From Streptomyces lydicus (GTDB lineage: Bacteria > Actinomycetota > Actinomycetes > Streptomycetales > Streptomycetaceae), in the NCBI RefSeq assembly GCF_004125265.1, contig NZ_RDTE01000003.1, forward strand, positions 2,666,001 through 2,730,000: 64,000 bases of DNA, read 5' to 3'. How positions within the stretch are numbered: position 1 is the first letter of the stretch; every line of letters begins with the position of its first letter. A program made the translations under genes and the position numbers. The notes beneath the pieces were generated by a model. It was not told where the DNA came from and did no database searches. It saw nothing but the letters and a program-made list of their open reading frames with translations. Of the stretch, positions 52,109 through 60,971 are shown one piece after another.

Positions 52109-52240
52109 GTTTACCGTCCTTCCCTGGTCGCCTGCTTGAGCCGGCGGCATCCAGCCTTCACCGGACGGGCCGCCGCCTCTCGTACACACCGCCTCGGCCG
52201 GACACACCGCCTCGGCGCACCCGTCCGCTGTGGCGAGAAG

Positions 52241-53044
52241 TCAGCCGAGCACTCGCTCGGCCGCCTCCCGGATCGCGTCCGCCAGTACCTCAGGGGCTGT
52301 GAGTTGAGCAGCATGTCCCTGGCCCGTGAGGGTACGGACCTGGGCCTGGGGCAGGGTGACCGCCAAGTCGGCCAGTCGCTCCCGCAGGTGGGCCGGGCTC
52401 ATCTCGCCCTCGACCAGGGTGGTCGGCACGTCGAGCCGCCTGAAGCGGTCGACGCCGACCCCGAGCGCATCGAGCGCATCGACATCGGCTACCTGCCCCG
52501 CCGCCTTCGAAGCGAAGACAGCCACCCCCTTCGGGTCCGCGACCAGGGTTTCGACCAGCTCCGCGGGAAGTTGGACGATGTCCCGCAGGTGGATCCGCAT
52601 CGCCTCACCCGGGTCCCCTGCGGCGAGGGCCTTCCGGGCATGCCGGGCGGCCTCCGCTCCGACCAGCGACCTGGTGGGCATCGGCGGCTCGTAGAGGAAC
52701 AAGCCCGCGAACATCCCGGGCGCCCTCAAGGCCGCTTCCAACGCGGCCACCGCACCCGAGGAGTGCCCGACCAGGAACACAGGCCGGTCGAGGAGCCCGG
52801 CGATCGCCAGCACATCCGCCGCCTCGACAGCCATGGAGTGGGCCTGTGGGGTGCCCGCCCCCGGGGCATAGATGCGCCGGGTCATCCTGACCACCCGGAA
52901 GTCGTTGACCAGCGACGGTATGACGCCGTCCCAGGACGAGGCGTCCCCACTGCCCCCGTGCACGAGGAACAGCGTCGGCCCGCTGCCGTTGTCGAGAGCG
53001 GTGAGGTGCGTGCCATCGGTTGCTGTGGTGACGAGTTCAGCCAT
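52241..53044 (-). CDS. Alpha/beta-hydrolase (epoxide hydrolase/esterase-like)
   Basis: About 267 residues. The oxyanion segment LFLVHGGSGDASSW, the nucleophile elbow VFLVGHSSGAVAALEA (Ser in GHSSGA) and RTLTGQGHAAQLTAPEVL (His) define an alpha/beta hydrolase with a helical cap. The Ser nucleophile suggests an esterase or lipase rather than an epoxide hydrolase. It sits 130 bases upstream of the other hydrolase on the same strand and is divergent from the DUF4328 gene. Two adjacent ATGs compete for the start; neither has a good ribosome site. Confidence 0.83.
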   Translation of the reverse strand: MAELVTTATDGTHLTALDNGSGPTLFLVHGGSGDASSWDGVIPSLVNDFRVVRMTRRIYAPGAGTPQAHSMAVEAADVLAIAGLLDRPVFLVGHSSGAVAALEAALRAPGMFAGLFLYEPPMPTRSLVGAEAARHARKALAAGDPGEAMRIHLRDIVQLPAELVETLVADPKGVAVFASKAAGQVADVDALDALGVGVDRFRRLDVPTTLVEGEMSPAHLRERLADLAVTLPQAQVRTLTGQGHAAQLTAPEVLADAIREAAERVLG

Positions 53045-53173
53045 GCGCGCCATGCTGCGCCGCTCGGCCTACAGTGCACCGACATCCCACCGACAGCGAG
53101 CGGACGCCGGCACGTGGACTGCGTGCGGTGGTCCGGTCTGGCGTGCGCGGCCCCCGTGGGAAAGGATGATCGA

Positions 53174-53890
53174 GTGAATGATCAGCCAGCGCTGCGCTCC
53201 CTGCGCCCGGTCGGCGGAGCCGCCCGCTGTGCCGTCGCCGCCCTTGTCCTCGCCGGTGCCGCCTGGGCGGCCGTCGCGCTGTGTCAGCTCCGGCTCGCCC
53301 TGTCCGGGATGCCTGCTTCCGGGCTCCCGGACCAGGGCGGCGGCCGGCATCGCACGCTGACCTCCCTGGAGAACGCCTTCCACGTCGTCAGCGCCCTGGC
53401 GAGCGCGACCACGGTGCTCTGCGCGTTCACCTTTCTGGCCTGGCTGTGGCGCGTCCGGGACAACGCCCGCGTCCTCTTTGGACAGCCGCCGCGCTACGCC
53501 GGGCCGTGGGTCTACGCGGGCTGGATCGTGCCCGTGGCGAACCTGTGGGTGCCGCGCGGCATCATCGTCGACATCCACCGTGCGAGCGCGCCGGGGCAGC
53601 GGCTGCCGGGCGCTGTGAACTGGTGGTGGGGCCTGTGGCTCGCCGGGATGCTGAGCGGTACGAGCCTGATGTACACGGGTTCCGCGGATGATGTCATCGC
53701 CCACGCCTACCAGGACGTACGGCCGCTCCTGGCCGCGGACGCGGCCGTCATCGGCGCGGCGGTGTCCGGCATCTTCGTCGTCCGCGCCCTCACCGCGGCG
53801 CAGCGGCAACGCACGGGCAGTGGCCCGCGGTTCGAGACCGGCGGCACGGCGGCGGGCTGGGCCACCCGACACCCGGAACTCCGCGGGTAG
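53174..53890 (+). CDS. DUF4328 integral membrane protein
   Basis: 238 residues with four to five helices. The DUF4328 signature is clear: FLAWLWRVRDNARVLFG, GPWVYAGWIVPVANLWVPRGIIVDIHRAS and a WWWGLWLAGML helix. Function unknown for the family, which is abundant in actinobacteria and often found near regulatory or cell-envelope genes. GTG at 53174 with AAAGGA about eight bases upstream. The gene is followed 90 bases later by the second ABC exporter pair and could share its transcript. Its C-terminal tail is polar and Gly-rich. Confidence 0.85.
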   Translation: MNDQPALRSLRPVGGAARCAVAALVLAGAAWAAVALCQLRLALSGMPASGLPDQGGGRHRTLTSLENAFHVVSALASATTVLCAFTFLAWLWRVRDNARVLFGQPPRYAGPWVYAGWIVPVANLWVPRGIIVDIHRASAPGQRLPGAVNWWWGLWLAGMLSGTSLMYTGSADDVIAHAYQDVRPLLAADAAVIGAAVSGIFVVRALTAAQRQRTGSGPRFETGGTAAGWATRHPELRG

Positions 53891-53980
53891 CGCGGCGGAG
53901 GCAAGGGAGGGACGGCCACCGGGGAGGACCGAGAGCGCAGGGGACGCACGGCACAGGGGAGCACAGCGCAGGAGGACGGT

Positions 53981-55903
53981 GTGGCAGAGGGGGCGGACGG
54001 TATGACGGCGACCGGCGGTATGACGGATCCGGGGAGCGGCCGGGCAGTTCCCGGCACGCACAGTGCCGGGCGGTATCTGTGGTGGCTGGTGGTGAGCCAG
54101 CGGGGACGGGTGGCGGCAGGCGCCTCGTACGGGAGTCTGTGGATGGTGGGGCTGATGCTGCCGCCGTATGTGCTGTCGCGGGCCATCGACGACGGGCTGG
54201 TCCCGGGCCGGATGCCGGTGCTGCTGGGCTGGGTGGCGGTGCTGCTCGGGGTCGGGGCGGTGAACGCCTGGATGGCGGTGATGCGGCATCGCACGATGAC
54301 CCGCATCCGTATGGACGCCACCTTCCGTACCGTGCGTGCCGTCATGGCGCAGACGGTGCGACTGGGGGCGGCGCTGCCCCACAAGGTGACGGCCGGGGAG
54401 GTCGTCACGATCGGGATCGGCGATGTCGCGGTGATCAGCCAGACGCTGACGATGACCGGGCCCGGCGTCGGCGGAGTGCTGGCGTACGCGGTCGTCGCCG
54501 TCCTGCTGCTGGCCGTCTCACCACTGCTGGCCGCGGTGGTACTGCTGGGTGTGCCGGTGCTCGCGGTGCTGGTCGGGCCGCTGCTGGGGCGGTTGCAGGG
54601 AACGCAGACGCGCTACCGCGAGCGGCAGAGCGGGCTGGCGGCGCGGCTGACGGATCTGGTCGGCGGCCTGCGGGTGCTGGGCGGCCTCGGCGGAAAAGCG
54701 GTGTTCGCCGACCACTACCGGCACGCCTCACGGGCGCTGCGCGGCGAGGGCTACCGGGTGGGTGCGGTGACCAGCTGGGTACAGGCGCTCGGGCTCGGGC
54801 TGCCCACCCTGTTCCTGGCCGCGGTGACCTGGCCGGCGGCGCGGATGGCCGCCCAAGGCACCCTCACGGCAGGCGAGTTGGTCGCGGTCTACGGCTATGC
54901 GGCGGCGCTGGTGGTACCGGTGTCGTTCTTCATCGAGGGGGGCTACGACCTCACCCGGGGGCTGGTCGCCGCCCGGCGGGTCGTACGGTTCCTGGCGCTG
55001 GAGCCGGACGGCGCAAGGCGGGTGGAGGAGGCGGGCGCGGCACGGGGCGTTCCCGGGCAGGGCGATCCCGGGCAGGGCGATCCCGGAGACGACGTTCCAC
55101 ACGGCATTCCCTGGCAGGGCGTTCCCGGACGGGACGACGCTCCCGGGCAGGGCGTTCCCGGCATGGCGTCCGTGCTGCGTGATCCGGTGTCGGGCGTCGA
55201 GGTGGTGCCCGGGCTGCTGACCGCGCTGGCAGCCGCCCGGCCTGCCGAGTCGGCGGCGGTGGTCGACCGTCTGGGCGGGTTCGCGGATTCGGCCGCCACC
55301 TGGGGCGCGGTGCGCCTCGACGAGATCGCGGCACGGCAGCTTCGCGACCGGATCCTGGTGGCGGACAACGAGGCGGATCTGTTCGCCGGGACGCTGCGCG
55401 AGGTGGTCGGCGGGCGCCGGGACCGGGACCGGGAGGAGATCGACCGTGCCGTCCGTACGGCCCTGGCCGAGGACATCGTCCGCGGTCTGCCCGACGGGCT
55501 CGACGCAGCGGTCGAGGCGCAGGGCCGCAATCTCTCCGGCGGGCAGCGGCAGCGGCTGCGCCTGGTGCGGGCGCTGCTGGCCGATCCCGAGGTGCTGCTC
55601 GCCGTCGAGCCGACCTCGGCGGTCGACGCGCACACCGAGGCGGGTATCGCGACCCGGCTGCACGCCGCCCGTGCGGGCCGTACGACGGTGGTCACCAGTA
55701 CCTCGCCCCTGCTGCTCGACCGGGCCGACCGGGTGTACTTCCTGGTGGACGGAAGGGTCGCGGCCGTCGGCAGCCACCGTGAACTCCTCGGCGGGCAGCC
55801 CGGATACCGCCGCCTGGTCTCCCGCGGCGAGGACGAGGAAGGCAACGGCGCAGGCCCGGCGGCCGCGGACGAGGTACCCGTGACCGAGGAAGGCGCGCGA
55901 TGA
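53981..55903 (+). CDS. ABC exporter half-transporter with dead NBD
   Basis: 640 residues. A normal six-helix exporter TMD (~30-330) is followed by an NBD with no Walker A lysine: the region reads VEVVPGLLTALAAARPAESA. Walker B is LLAVEPTSAVD (no Asp before Glu) and the H-loop is VVTSTSP (His lost). Only the signature NLSGGQRQRLRL is canonical. The TMD-NBD linker contains a 15-bp repeat array encoding VPGQGDPGQGD. The coupled partner has intact Walker motifs but a broken signature, so the two must form one working ATP site. GTG start with GGAGG five bases upstream; ATGA overlap downstream. Confidence 0.92.
   Translation: MAEGADGMTATGGMTDPGSGRAVPGTHSAGRYLWWLVVSQRGRVAAGASYGSLWMVGLMLPPYVLSRAIDDGLVPGRMPVLLGWVAVLLGVGAVNAWMAVMRHRTMTRIRMDATFRTVRAVMAQTVRLGAALPHKVTAGEVVTIGIGDVAVISQTLTMTGPGVGGVLAYAVVAVLLLAVSPLLAAVVLLGVPVLAVLVGPLLGRLQGTQTRYRERQSGLAARLTDLVGGLRVLGGLGGKAVFADHYRHASRALRGEGYRVGAVTSWVQALGLGLPTLFLAAVTWPAARMAAQGTLTAGELVAVYGYAAALVVPVSFFIEGGYDLTRGLVAARRVVRFLALEPDGARRVEEAGAARGVPGQGDPGQGDPGDDVPHGIPWQGVPGRDDAPGQGVPGMASVLRDPVSGVEVVPGLLTALAAARPAESAAVVDRLGGFADSAATWGAVRLDEIAARQLRDRILVADNEADLFAGTLREVVGGRRDRDREEIDRAVRTALAEDIVRGLPDGLDAAVEAQGRNLSGGQRQRLRLVRALLADPEVLLAVEPTSAVDAHTEAGIATRLHAARAGRTTVVTSTSPLLLDRADRVYFLVDGRVAAVGSHRELLGGQPGYRRLVSRGEDEEGNGAGPAAADEVPVTEEGAR
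55046..55162. repeat. 15-bp degenerate repeat array inside an ABC gene
   Basis: About seven units related to GGCG(T/A)TCCCGGGCAG, several in tandem, encoding Gly-Val/Asp-Pro-Gly-Gln repeats between the TMD and the degenerate NBD. The array occupies the position of the linker that precedes Walker A in normal exporters. Confidence 0.75.
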
Positions 55904-57864
55904 CAAAGTCGCCCACCCCGCCCGGACGAGCCGACGACGGGCGCCCGGACCTCGCGGCACGGCAAGACGGTGCGGCGCTCCCGGACCGTGCGGCGCTCCC
56001 GGATCAGGCCGCACTCCCGGACCGTGCCGCGCTCCCGGTGGCCGACCCGGCCACGACCCGGCGGGCGGCGCTCCGGCTGATCCGGCGGGACGGCCGGGCC
56101 TTCGCCCTGATGCTCGCGCTCAACGCCCTGGCCGCCGGCGCCGGCCTGGCCGGCCCCTGGCTGCTCGGCCGGATCCTGGACACGGTGCGCGAGGGCGGCG
56201 GGGTGCGCGCGGTCGACCGGCTGGCTCTGGTCATCGTGGTGTGTGCCACGGCGCAGTTACTGCTTGCCCGGTACGCCCGGTTCGTCGGGTACCGCTTCGG
56301 TGAGCGGACCCTGGCGCGCGTCCGGGAGGAGTACGTCGACCGGGCACTGGCGCTGCCCGCCGCGACGGTGGAGCGGGCCGGCACCGGCGATCTGACGACC
56401 CGTGGCACCTCGGATGTGGCCGCGGTCGCCGAGGCGGTGCGGGACGCGGCGCCGGAGGTGTTCGTCGCCGCGGTGCAGGCGCTGTTCCTGCTCGGCGCGG
56501 TGGTGGTGCTCGATCCGCTGCTCGGCGCGTGCGGGCTGGGACTGCTGTGCGGGCTGGTCGCGGTCCGCTGGTACCTGCGCCGGGCACGCACCGCCTACCT
56601 GGCGGAGGGGGCGGCGACTTCGGCGCTCGCCGAACTGCTGGCGGCCACCGCGGCGGGCGCCCGGACCGTCGAGGCCCTGGGGCTGGAGGAGCGCCGGACC
56701 GCGGCGGGCGAGCGGGCCATCGAGCGCTGCCGGCGCACCCGTACCCGCACGCTGTTCCTGCGCAGCGTGCTGCTGCCCGCCGTGGATGCCTCCTACGTCC
56801 TCCCGGTGGCCGGCGTCCTGCTGGCCGGCGGGGCGCTGCAGGGGCACGGTGGCATCAGCCTGGGCGTGGTCGTCTCCGCCGCGCTGTATCTGCGCCAGCT
56901 GTCCGAGCCGCTGGAGACGATCCTGTTCCGGGTCGAACAACTGCAGAGCAGCGGCGCCGCGTTCGCCCGCGTCGAGGGCCTGGGCGGGGCCGCGCGGAGC
57001 ACCGCGCCCGCCACCGCCGCCCTCCTGCCCGGCCCCTCCCGGGAACCTTCCCTCCAGCCGTCCCCCCGGCCTTCCCCCGCCCCCGCCACGCCCGCCGACG
57101 ACCGCATCGATGTCACCGCCGTCCACTACGCCTACCCCGGCGGGGACGACGACGGCCCGCACCCCGCCGGGCCCCGCGACGTCCTGCACGGCGTGGACCT
57201 GACCGTCCGCCCCGGCGAGCGCCTGGCCGTGGTCGGCCCCTCCGGAGCCGGCAAGTCCACACTGGGGCGGCTGCTGGCCGGTATCGACGCGCCGCGCAGC
57301 GGCTCGGTGACGGTCGGAGGGGTGTCGATCGCCGCACTGGAACCGGAGGTGCTGCGCCGGCAAGTCGTCCTCGTGACCCAGGAGCACCATGTCTTCCTGG
57401 GCACCGTCCGGGACAACCTGCGGATCGCCGCGCCCGGTGCCGACGACACCGCTCTGCACGCCGCGCTGGCCGCCGTGGGGGCCGACTGGGCCGAGGAGCT
57501 GCCGGCCGGCCTGGACACCGAACTGGGCGCCGGCGGCCACCGCCTTGACGGCGCCCGGTCCCAGCAACTGGCGCTGGCCCGGGTGGTGCTGGCAGATCCG
57601 CACACCCTGGTCCTGGACGAGGCGACCGCGCTGCTCGACCCCCGTACGGCACGGCACACGGAGCGCGCCCTGGCCGCCGTCCTGAAGGGGCGTACGGTCA
57701 TCGCGATCGCGCACCGCCTGCACACCGCGCACGACGCGGACCGGGTGGCCGTCATGGAGGCCGGCCGGCTGACCGAACTCGGCACGCACGACGAGCTGGT
57801 GGCGGCGAACGGCGCCTATGCCGCCCTGTGGCACTCCTGGCACGGCCGGGACGCGTCCGGCTGA
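55900..57864 (+). CDS. ABC exporter half-transporter, ATPase-active partner
   Basis: 654 residues. Seven-residue DRAALP(D/V) repeats lie near residue 30, then a six-helix TMD, a Pro-rich linker, and an NBD with Walker A GPSGAGKST, Q-loop LVTQEHHVFLGTV, Walker B LVLDEATALLD and H-loop AIAHRLHTA, all canonical. The signature is HRLDGARSQQLALARV, a broken LSGGQ. The other subunit provides the only good signature, so together they have exactly one competent site. No cargo hint; the nearest cluster genes are 5 kb upstream and separated by hydrolases, so a role in exporting the PKS product is possible but unproven. Confidence 0.92.
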   Translation: MTKSPTPPGRADDGRPDLAARQDGAALPDRAALPDQAALPDRAALPVADPATTRRAALRLIRRDGRAFALMLALNALAAGAGLAGPWLLGRILDTVREGGGVRAVDRLALVIVVCATAQLLLARYARFVGYRFGERTLARVREEYVDRALALPAATVERAGTGDLTTRGTSDVAAVAEAVRDAAPEVFVAAVQALFLLGAVVVLDPLLGACGLGLLCGLVAVRWYLRRARTAYLAEGAATSALAELLAATAAGARTVEALGLEERRTAAGERAIERCRRTRTRTLFLRSVLLPAVDASYVLPVAGVLLAGGALQGHGGISLGVVVSAALYLRQLSEPLETILFRVEQLQSSGAAFARVEGLGGAARSTAPATAALLPGPSREPSLQPSPRPSPAPATPADDRIDVTAVHYAYPGGDDDGPHPAGPRDVLHGVDLTVRPGERLAVVGPSGAGKSTLGRLLAGIDAPRSGSVTVGGVSIAALEPEVLRRQVVLVTQEHHVFLGTVRDNLRIAAPGADDTALHAALAAVGADWAEELPAGLDTELGAGGHRLDGARSQQLALARVVLADPHTLVLDEATALLDPRTARHTERALAAVLKGRTVIAIAHRLHTAHDADRVAVMEAGRLTELGTHDELVAANGAYAALWHSWHGRDASG

Positions 57865-58403
57865 CCGGCACGCGCCGCGGCGGGCGGCCGGGCGGCCCGC
57901 CGGCGGCGGCGCCCCGAGCCCACGAGGGCACCCCGGCAGCCCCCAACAGCTCCCCAGCGGCACCCCAGCGGCACCCCGGCGGCAGCATCGCCCAGGACGA
58001 GATCCGGACGGCTATGAGCTGCGCTTCCCACGGCTTTCGGAGGTTTGAACGGGCGGGAGGGGATCGCGCGGCCGATCACGGGCCGTCCGGGTTCCGAACA
58101 CCGATTTCGCGCAACGGACGGTTTCCGGCCAATTCGTTGAACGGTGCCTGACAACAAGCCACCGGTGGTGGGACTCTTCCCCGCAACCGCCGCACGGATC
58201 CCCACAGCACCACATCCCGCGGTGGCCGCAGGTTCCACCTGCTGCACCCGTACTGCCCGTACCACCCGTACGCCCAGCACCTCCCGTACGTCTCCCCCCA
58301 CGCGCTCCAAGAGTTCTGCCTCGCTCTGCCCGGACGGTCGTTTCGCCGCCCGGTCCCCCTCGGCCGCCTCGCCACTTCGGCGGCCACCGCAGAAGGAGTC
58401 AGT
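57865..58403. other. Noncoding region before the first M4 protease
   Basis: About 540 bases without a credible gene. It contains GGCGGCCGGGCGGCCCGCC-type GC stretches that may end the ABC message, short repeats (AGCGGCACCCC at about 57956-57985; CCCGTAC-type at about 58248-58292), and the protease ribosome site GAAGGAG at 58391-58397. Its length suggests a regulated promoter but no specific box was recognised. Confidence 0.55.
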
Positions 58404-60683
58404 GTGAGACGCACCCCCCATGGACGCGCCGTTGCGACCGGTGCACTCGTCGCCGTCACAGCAATGCTGGCAGTCGGCGTCCAGGCCGGTACCGGCACGG
58501 CGGCCGCCCCGCGGCCGGGCACCACGCATGCCACCCCCGATCCCGGCGCACTGCCGGCCAAGCTGTCCCCGTCCCAGCGTGCGGAGCTGATACGGGCAGC
58601 CAGTGCCACCACCGCCGAGACCGCGCGGCAGCTCAAGCTCGGCGCGCAGGAGAGGCTGGTCGTCAAGGACGTCTCGAAGGACGTCGACGGCACCGTCCAC
58701 ACCCGCTACGAGCGCACCTACGACGGGCTGCCCGTCCTCGGCGGCGACCTCGTGGTGCACGAGAACAAGGGCGGCACGCTCAAGGGCGTCACCAAGGCCG
58801 TGCGCTCGCAGATCAAGGTCGCGAGCACCACCGCGAAGGTGAAGCCGGCGGCGGCCGAGGCGAAGGCCGTGAAGTCGGCCCGGACGCTCGGGTCGAAGAA
58901 GACCGACGCCACCCAGGCGCCGCGCAAGGTGGTCTGGGTCGCCGACGGCAAGCCGCTGCTCGCGTACGAGACGGTGGTCGGCGGGCTGCAGGACGACGGC
59001 ACGCCCAACCAGCTGCACGTCATCACCGATGCCACCACCGGCGCCAAGCTCTACGAGTACCAGGGCATCGAGAAGGGCATCGGCAACAGCGAGTACAGCG
59101 GCAAGGTCACCTTCGGGACCTCGGGCTCGGCCCCGAACTTCTCGATGACCGACCCGACCCGCGGCAGCCACAAGACGTACGACCTCAAGCACGGCTCGTC
59201 CGGGACCGGCACGCTGTTCACCGACCCCGACGACACCTGGGGCGACGGCACCACTTCCAACGCCCAGACGGCCGGTGTCGACGCGGCCTACGGTGCCCAG
59301 GAGACCTGGGACTACTACAAGAACGTGCACGGCCGCAGCGGCATCAAGGGCGACGGCGTCGGCGCCTACTCCCGCGTCCACTACGGCAACAGCTATGTCA
59401 ACGCCTTCTGGGACGACGGCTGCTTCTGCATGACCTACGGCGACGGCCAGAACAACGCCGACCCGCTGACCGCCCTGGACGTGGCCGGCCACGAGATGTC
59501 GCACGGCGTCACCGCGGCCACCGCGGGACTCAACTACAGCGGCGAGTCCGGCGGGCTGAACGAGGCGACCTCGGACATCTTCGGCACCTCGGTCGAGTTC
59601 TACGCCAACAACGCCTCGGACCCCGGTGACTACCTCATCGGCGAGAAGATCAACATCAACGGCGACGGCACCCCGCTGCGCTACATGGACAAGCCGTCCA
59701 AGGACGGCGCCTCGGCCGACTACTGGTCCAGCGGCGTCGGCAACAAGGACGTGCACTACTCGTCCGGTGTCGCCAACCACTTCTTCTACCTGCTGTCCGA
59801 GGGCAGCGGCGCGAAGGACATCAACGGCGTCCACTACGACAGCCCGACCTCCGACGGTCTGCCGGTCCCTGGCATCGGCCGGGCCAACGCCGAGAAGGTC
59901 TGGTTCAAGGCACTCAGCCAGTACATGAGCGCCAACACCAACTACGCGGGCGCCCGTACCGCCACCCTGCAGGCCGCGGCGGACCTCTTCGGCCAGGGCA
60001 GCGCGTCGTACAACACGGTCGCCAACACCTGGGCGGCGGTGAACGTCGGCGCCCGTGTCCCGGACGGCGGCGGGGTCACCGTCACCAACCCGGGCAACCA
60101 GACCAGCACCGTGGGCCAGGCGGCGAGCCTGCAGATCAAGGCGAGCAGCGGCACCGCGGGCGCGCTGTCGTACGCGGCGACCGGCCTGCCCGCCGGGCTG
60201 TCGCTCAACGCGACCACCGGCCTGATCTCCGGTACGCCGACCACGGCCGGCACCGGCAATGTGACGGTCACGGTCACCGACGCCGCCAAGAAGACCGGCA
60301 CCGCCGCCTTCACCTGGACGGTCAACGCGGCCGGCGGCGGCAATGTCTTCGAGAACGCCGACGACGTGGCGATTCCGGACGCGGGCGCGGCGGTCACCTC
60401 GCCGATCAATGTCGGCCGCACCGGCAATGCGCCGAGCACGCTCAAGGTCACGGTGGACATCGTGCACAGCTACCGCGGCGACCTGGTCGTGGATCTGATC
60501 GCCCCGGACGGCACGGCCTACCGGCTGAAGAACTCCAGCGCCTTCGACTCGGCGGCCGACGTGAAGACGACCTACACGGTCAACGCCTCCTCAAAGAAGG
60601 CCTCCGGCACCTGGAAGCTGCGGGTTCAGGACGTCTACTCCCAGGACACCGGCTACATCAACGGCTGGAAGCTGACGTTCTGA
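58404..60683 (+). CDS. Secreted M4-family (thermolysin-like) zinc metalloprotease with P-domain
   Basis: 759 residues. Signal peptide (RAVATGALVAVTAMLAVGVQA), FTP/PepSY inhibitory propeptide (to ~210), M4 catalytic domain with HEMSH at 363-367 and zinc ligand Glu387 (GGLNEATSD), a Cys pair (DGCFCMTYGDG), C-terminal helical lobe, a putative Ig-like domain (VTNPGNQTSTVGQAASLQI, ~555-645) and a proprotein-convertase P-domain (FENADDVAIPDAGAAVTSPI to WKLTF). It should be exported, self-process and digest extracellular protein. GTG start with GAAGGAG upstream. A shorter paralogue without the Ig and P modules follows, with near-identical catalytic cores, so the pair arose by duplication. Confidence 0.96.
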   Translation: MRRTPHGRAVATGALVAVTAMLAVGVQAGTGTAAAPRPGTTHATPDPGALPAKLSPSQRAELIRAASATTAETARQLKLGAQERLVVKDVSKDVDGTVHTRYERTYDGLPVLGGDLVVHENKGGTLKGVTKAVRSQIKVASTTAKVKPAAAEAKAVKSARTLGSKKTDATQAPRKVVWVADGKPLLAYETVVGGLQDDGTPNQLHVITDATTGAKLYEYQGIEKGIGNSEYSGKVTFGTSGSAPNFSMTDPTRGSHKTYDLKHGSSGTGTLFTDPDDTWGDGTTSNAQTAGVDAAYGAQETWDYYKNVHGRSGIKGDGVGAYSRVHYGNSYVNAFWDDGCFCMTYGDGQNNADPLTALDVAGHEMSHGVTAATAGLNYSGESGGLNEATSDIFGTSVEFYANNASDPGDYLIGEKININGDGTPLRYMDKPSKDGASADYWSSGVGNKDVHYSSGVANHFFYLLSEGSGAKDINGVHYDSPTSDGLPVPGIGRANAEKVWFKALSQYMSANTNYAGARTATLQAAADLFGQGSASYNTVANTWAAVNVGARVPDGGGVTVTNPGNQTSTVGQAASLQIKASSGTAGALSYAATGLPAGLSLNATTGLISGTPTTAGTGNVTVTVTDAAKKTGTAAFTWTVNAAGGGNVFENADDVAIPDAGAAVTSPINVGRTGNAPSTLKVTVDIVHSYRGDLVVDLIAPDGTAYRLKNSSAFDSAADVKTTYTVNASSKKASGTWKLRVQDVYSQDTGYINGWKLTF

Positions 60684-60971
60684 CCGCACCTCGGCACCCG
60701 GCCGTCACCTCGGTGTGACACAAGCGGGTCGGCGGATCATCGCAGCTCACAACTGACCTGCTGGGCAAGCTCGTTGGGCGTCACCTCCGGAACTTCGGGG
60801 GTGGCGCCCAGCTCCGTTATACGAACAGCGATCACCCCTCTACGGACAATTTTCAGCCATTTCCCGAACACCCTCCTGACATGCACGCGTTCGAATGGCA
60901 GTCTTCCCGAACGCACGTCACACCCGCATCGCTTTGCACCCCCACCTCTTGGCAAAGTTGAAGGAGCACGC
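60684..60971. other. Spacer between the two M4 protease genes
   Basis: 288 bases, relatively AT-rich for the genome near 60816-60960, containing the likely promoter and the ribosome site GAAGGAG at 60960-60966 for the second protease. No hairpin or gene of note. Confidence 0.5.
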
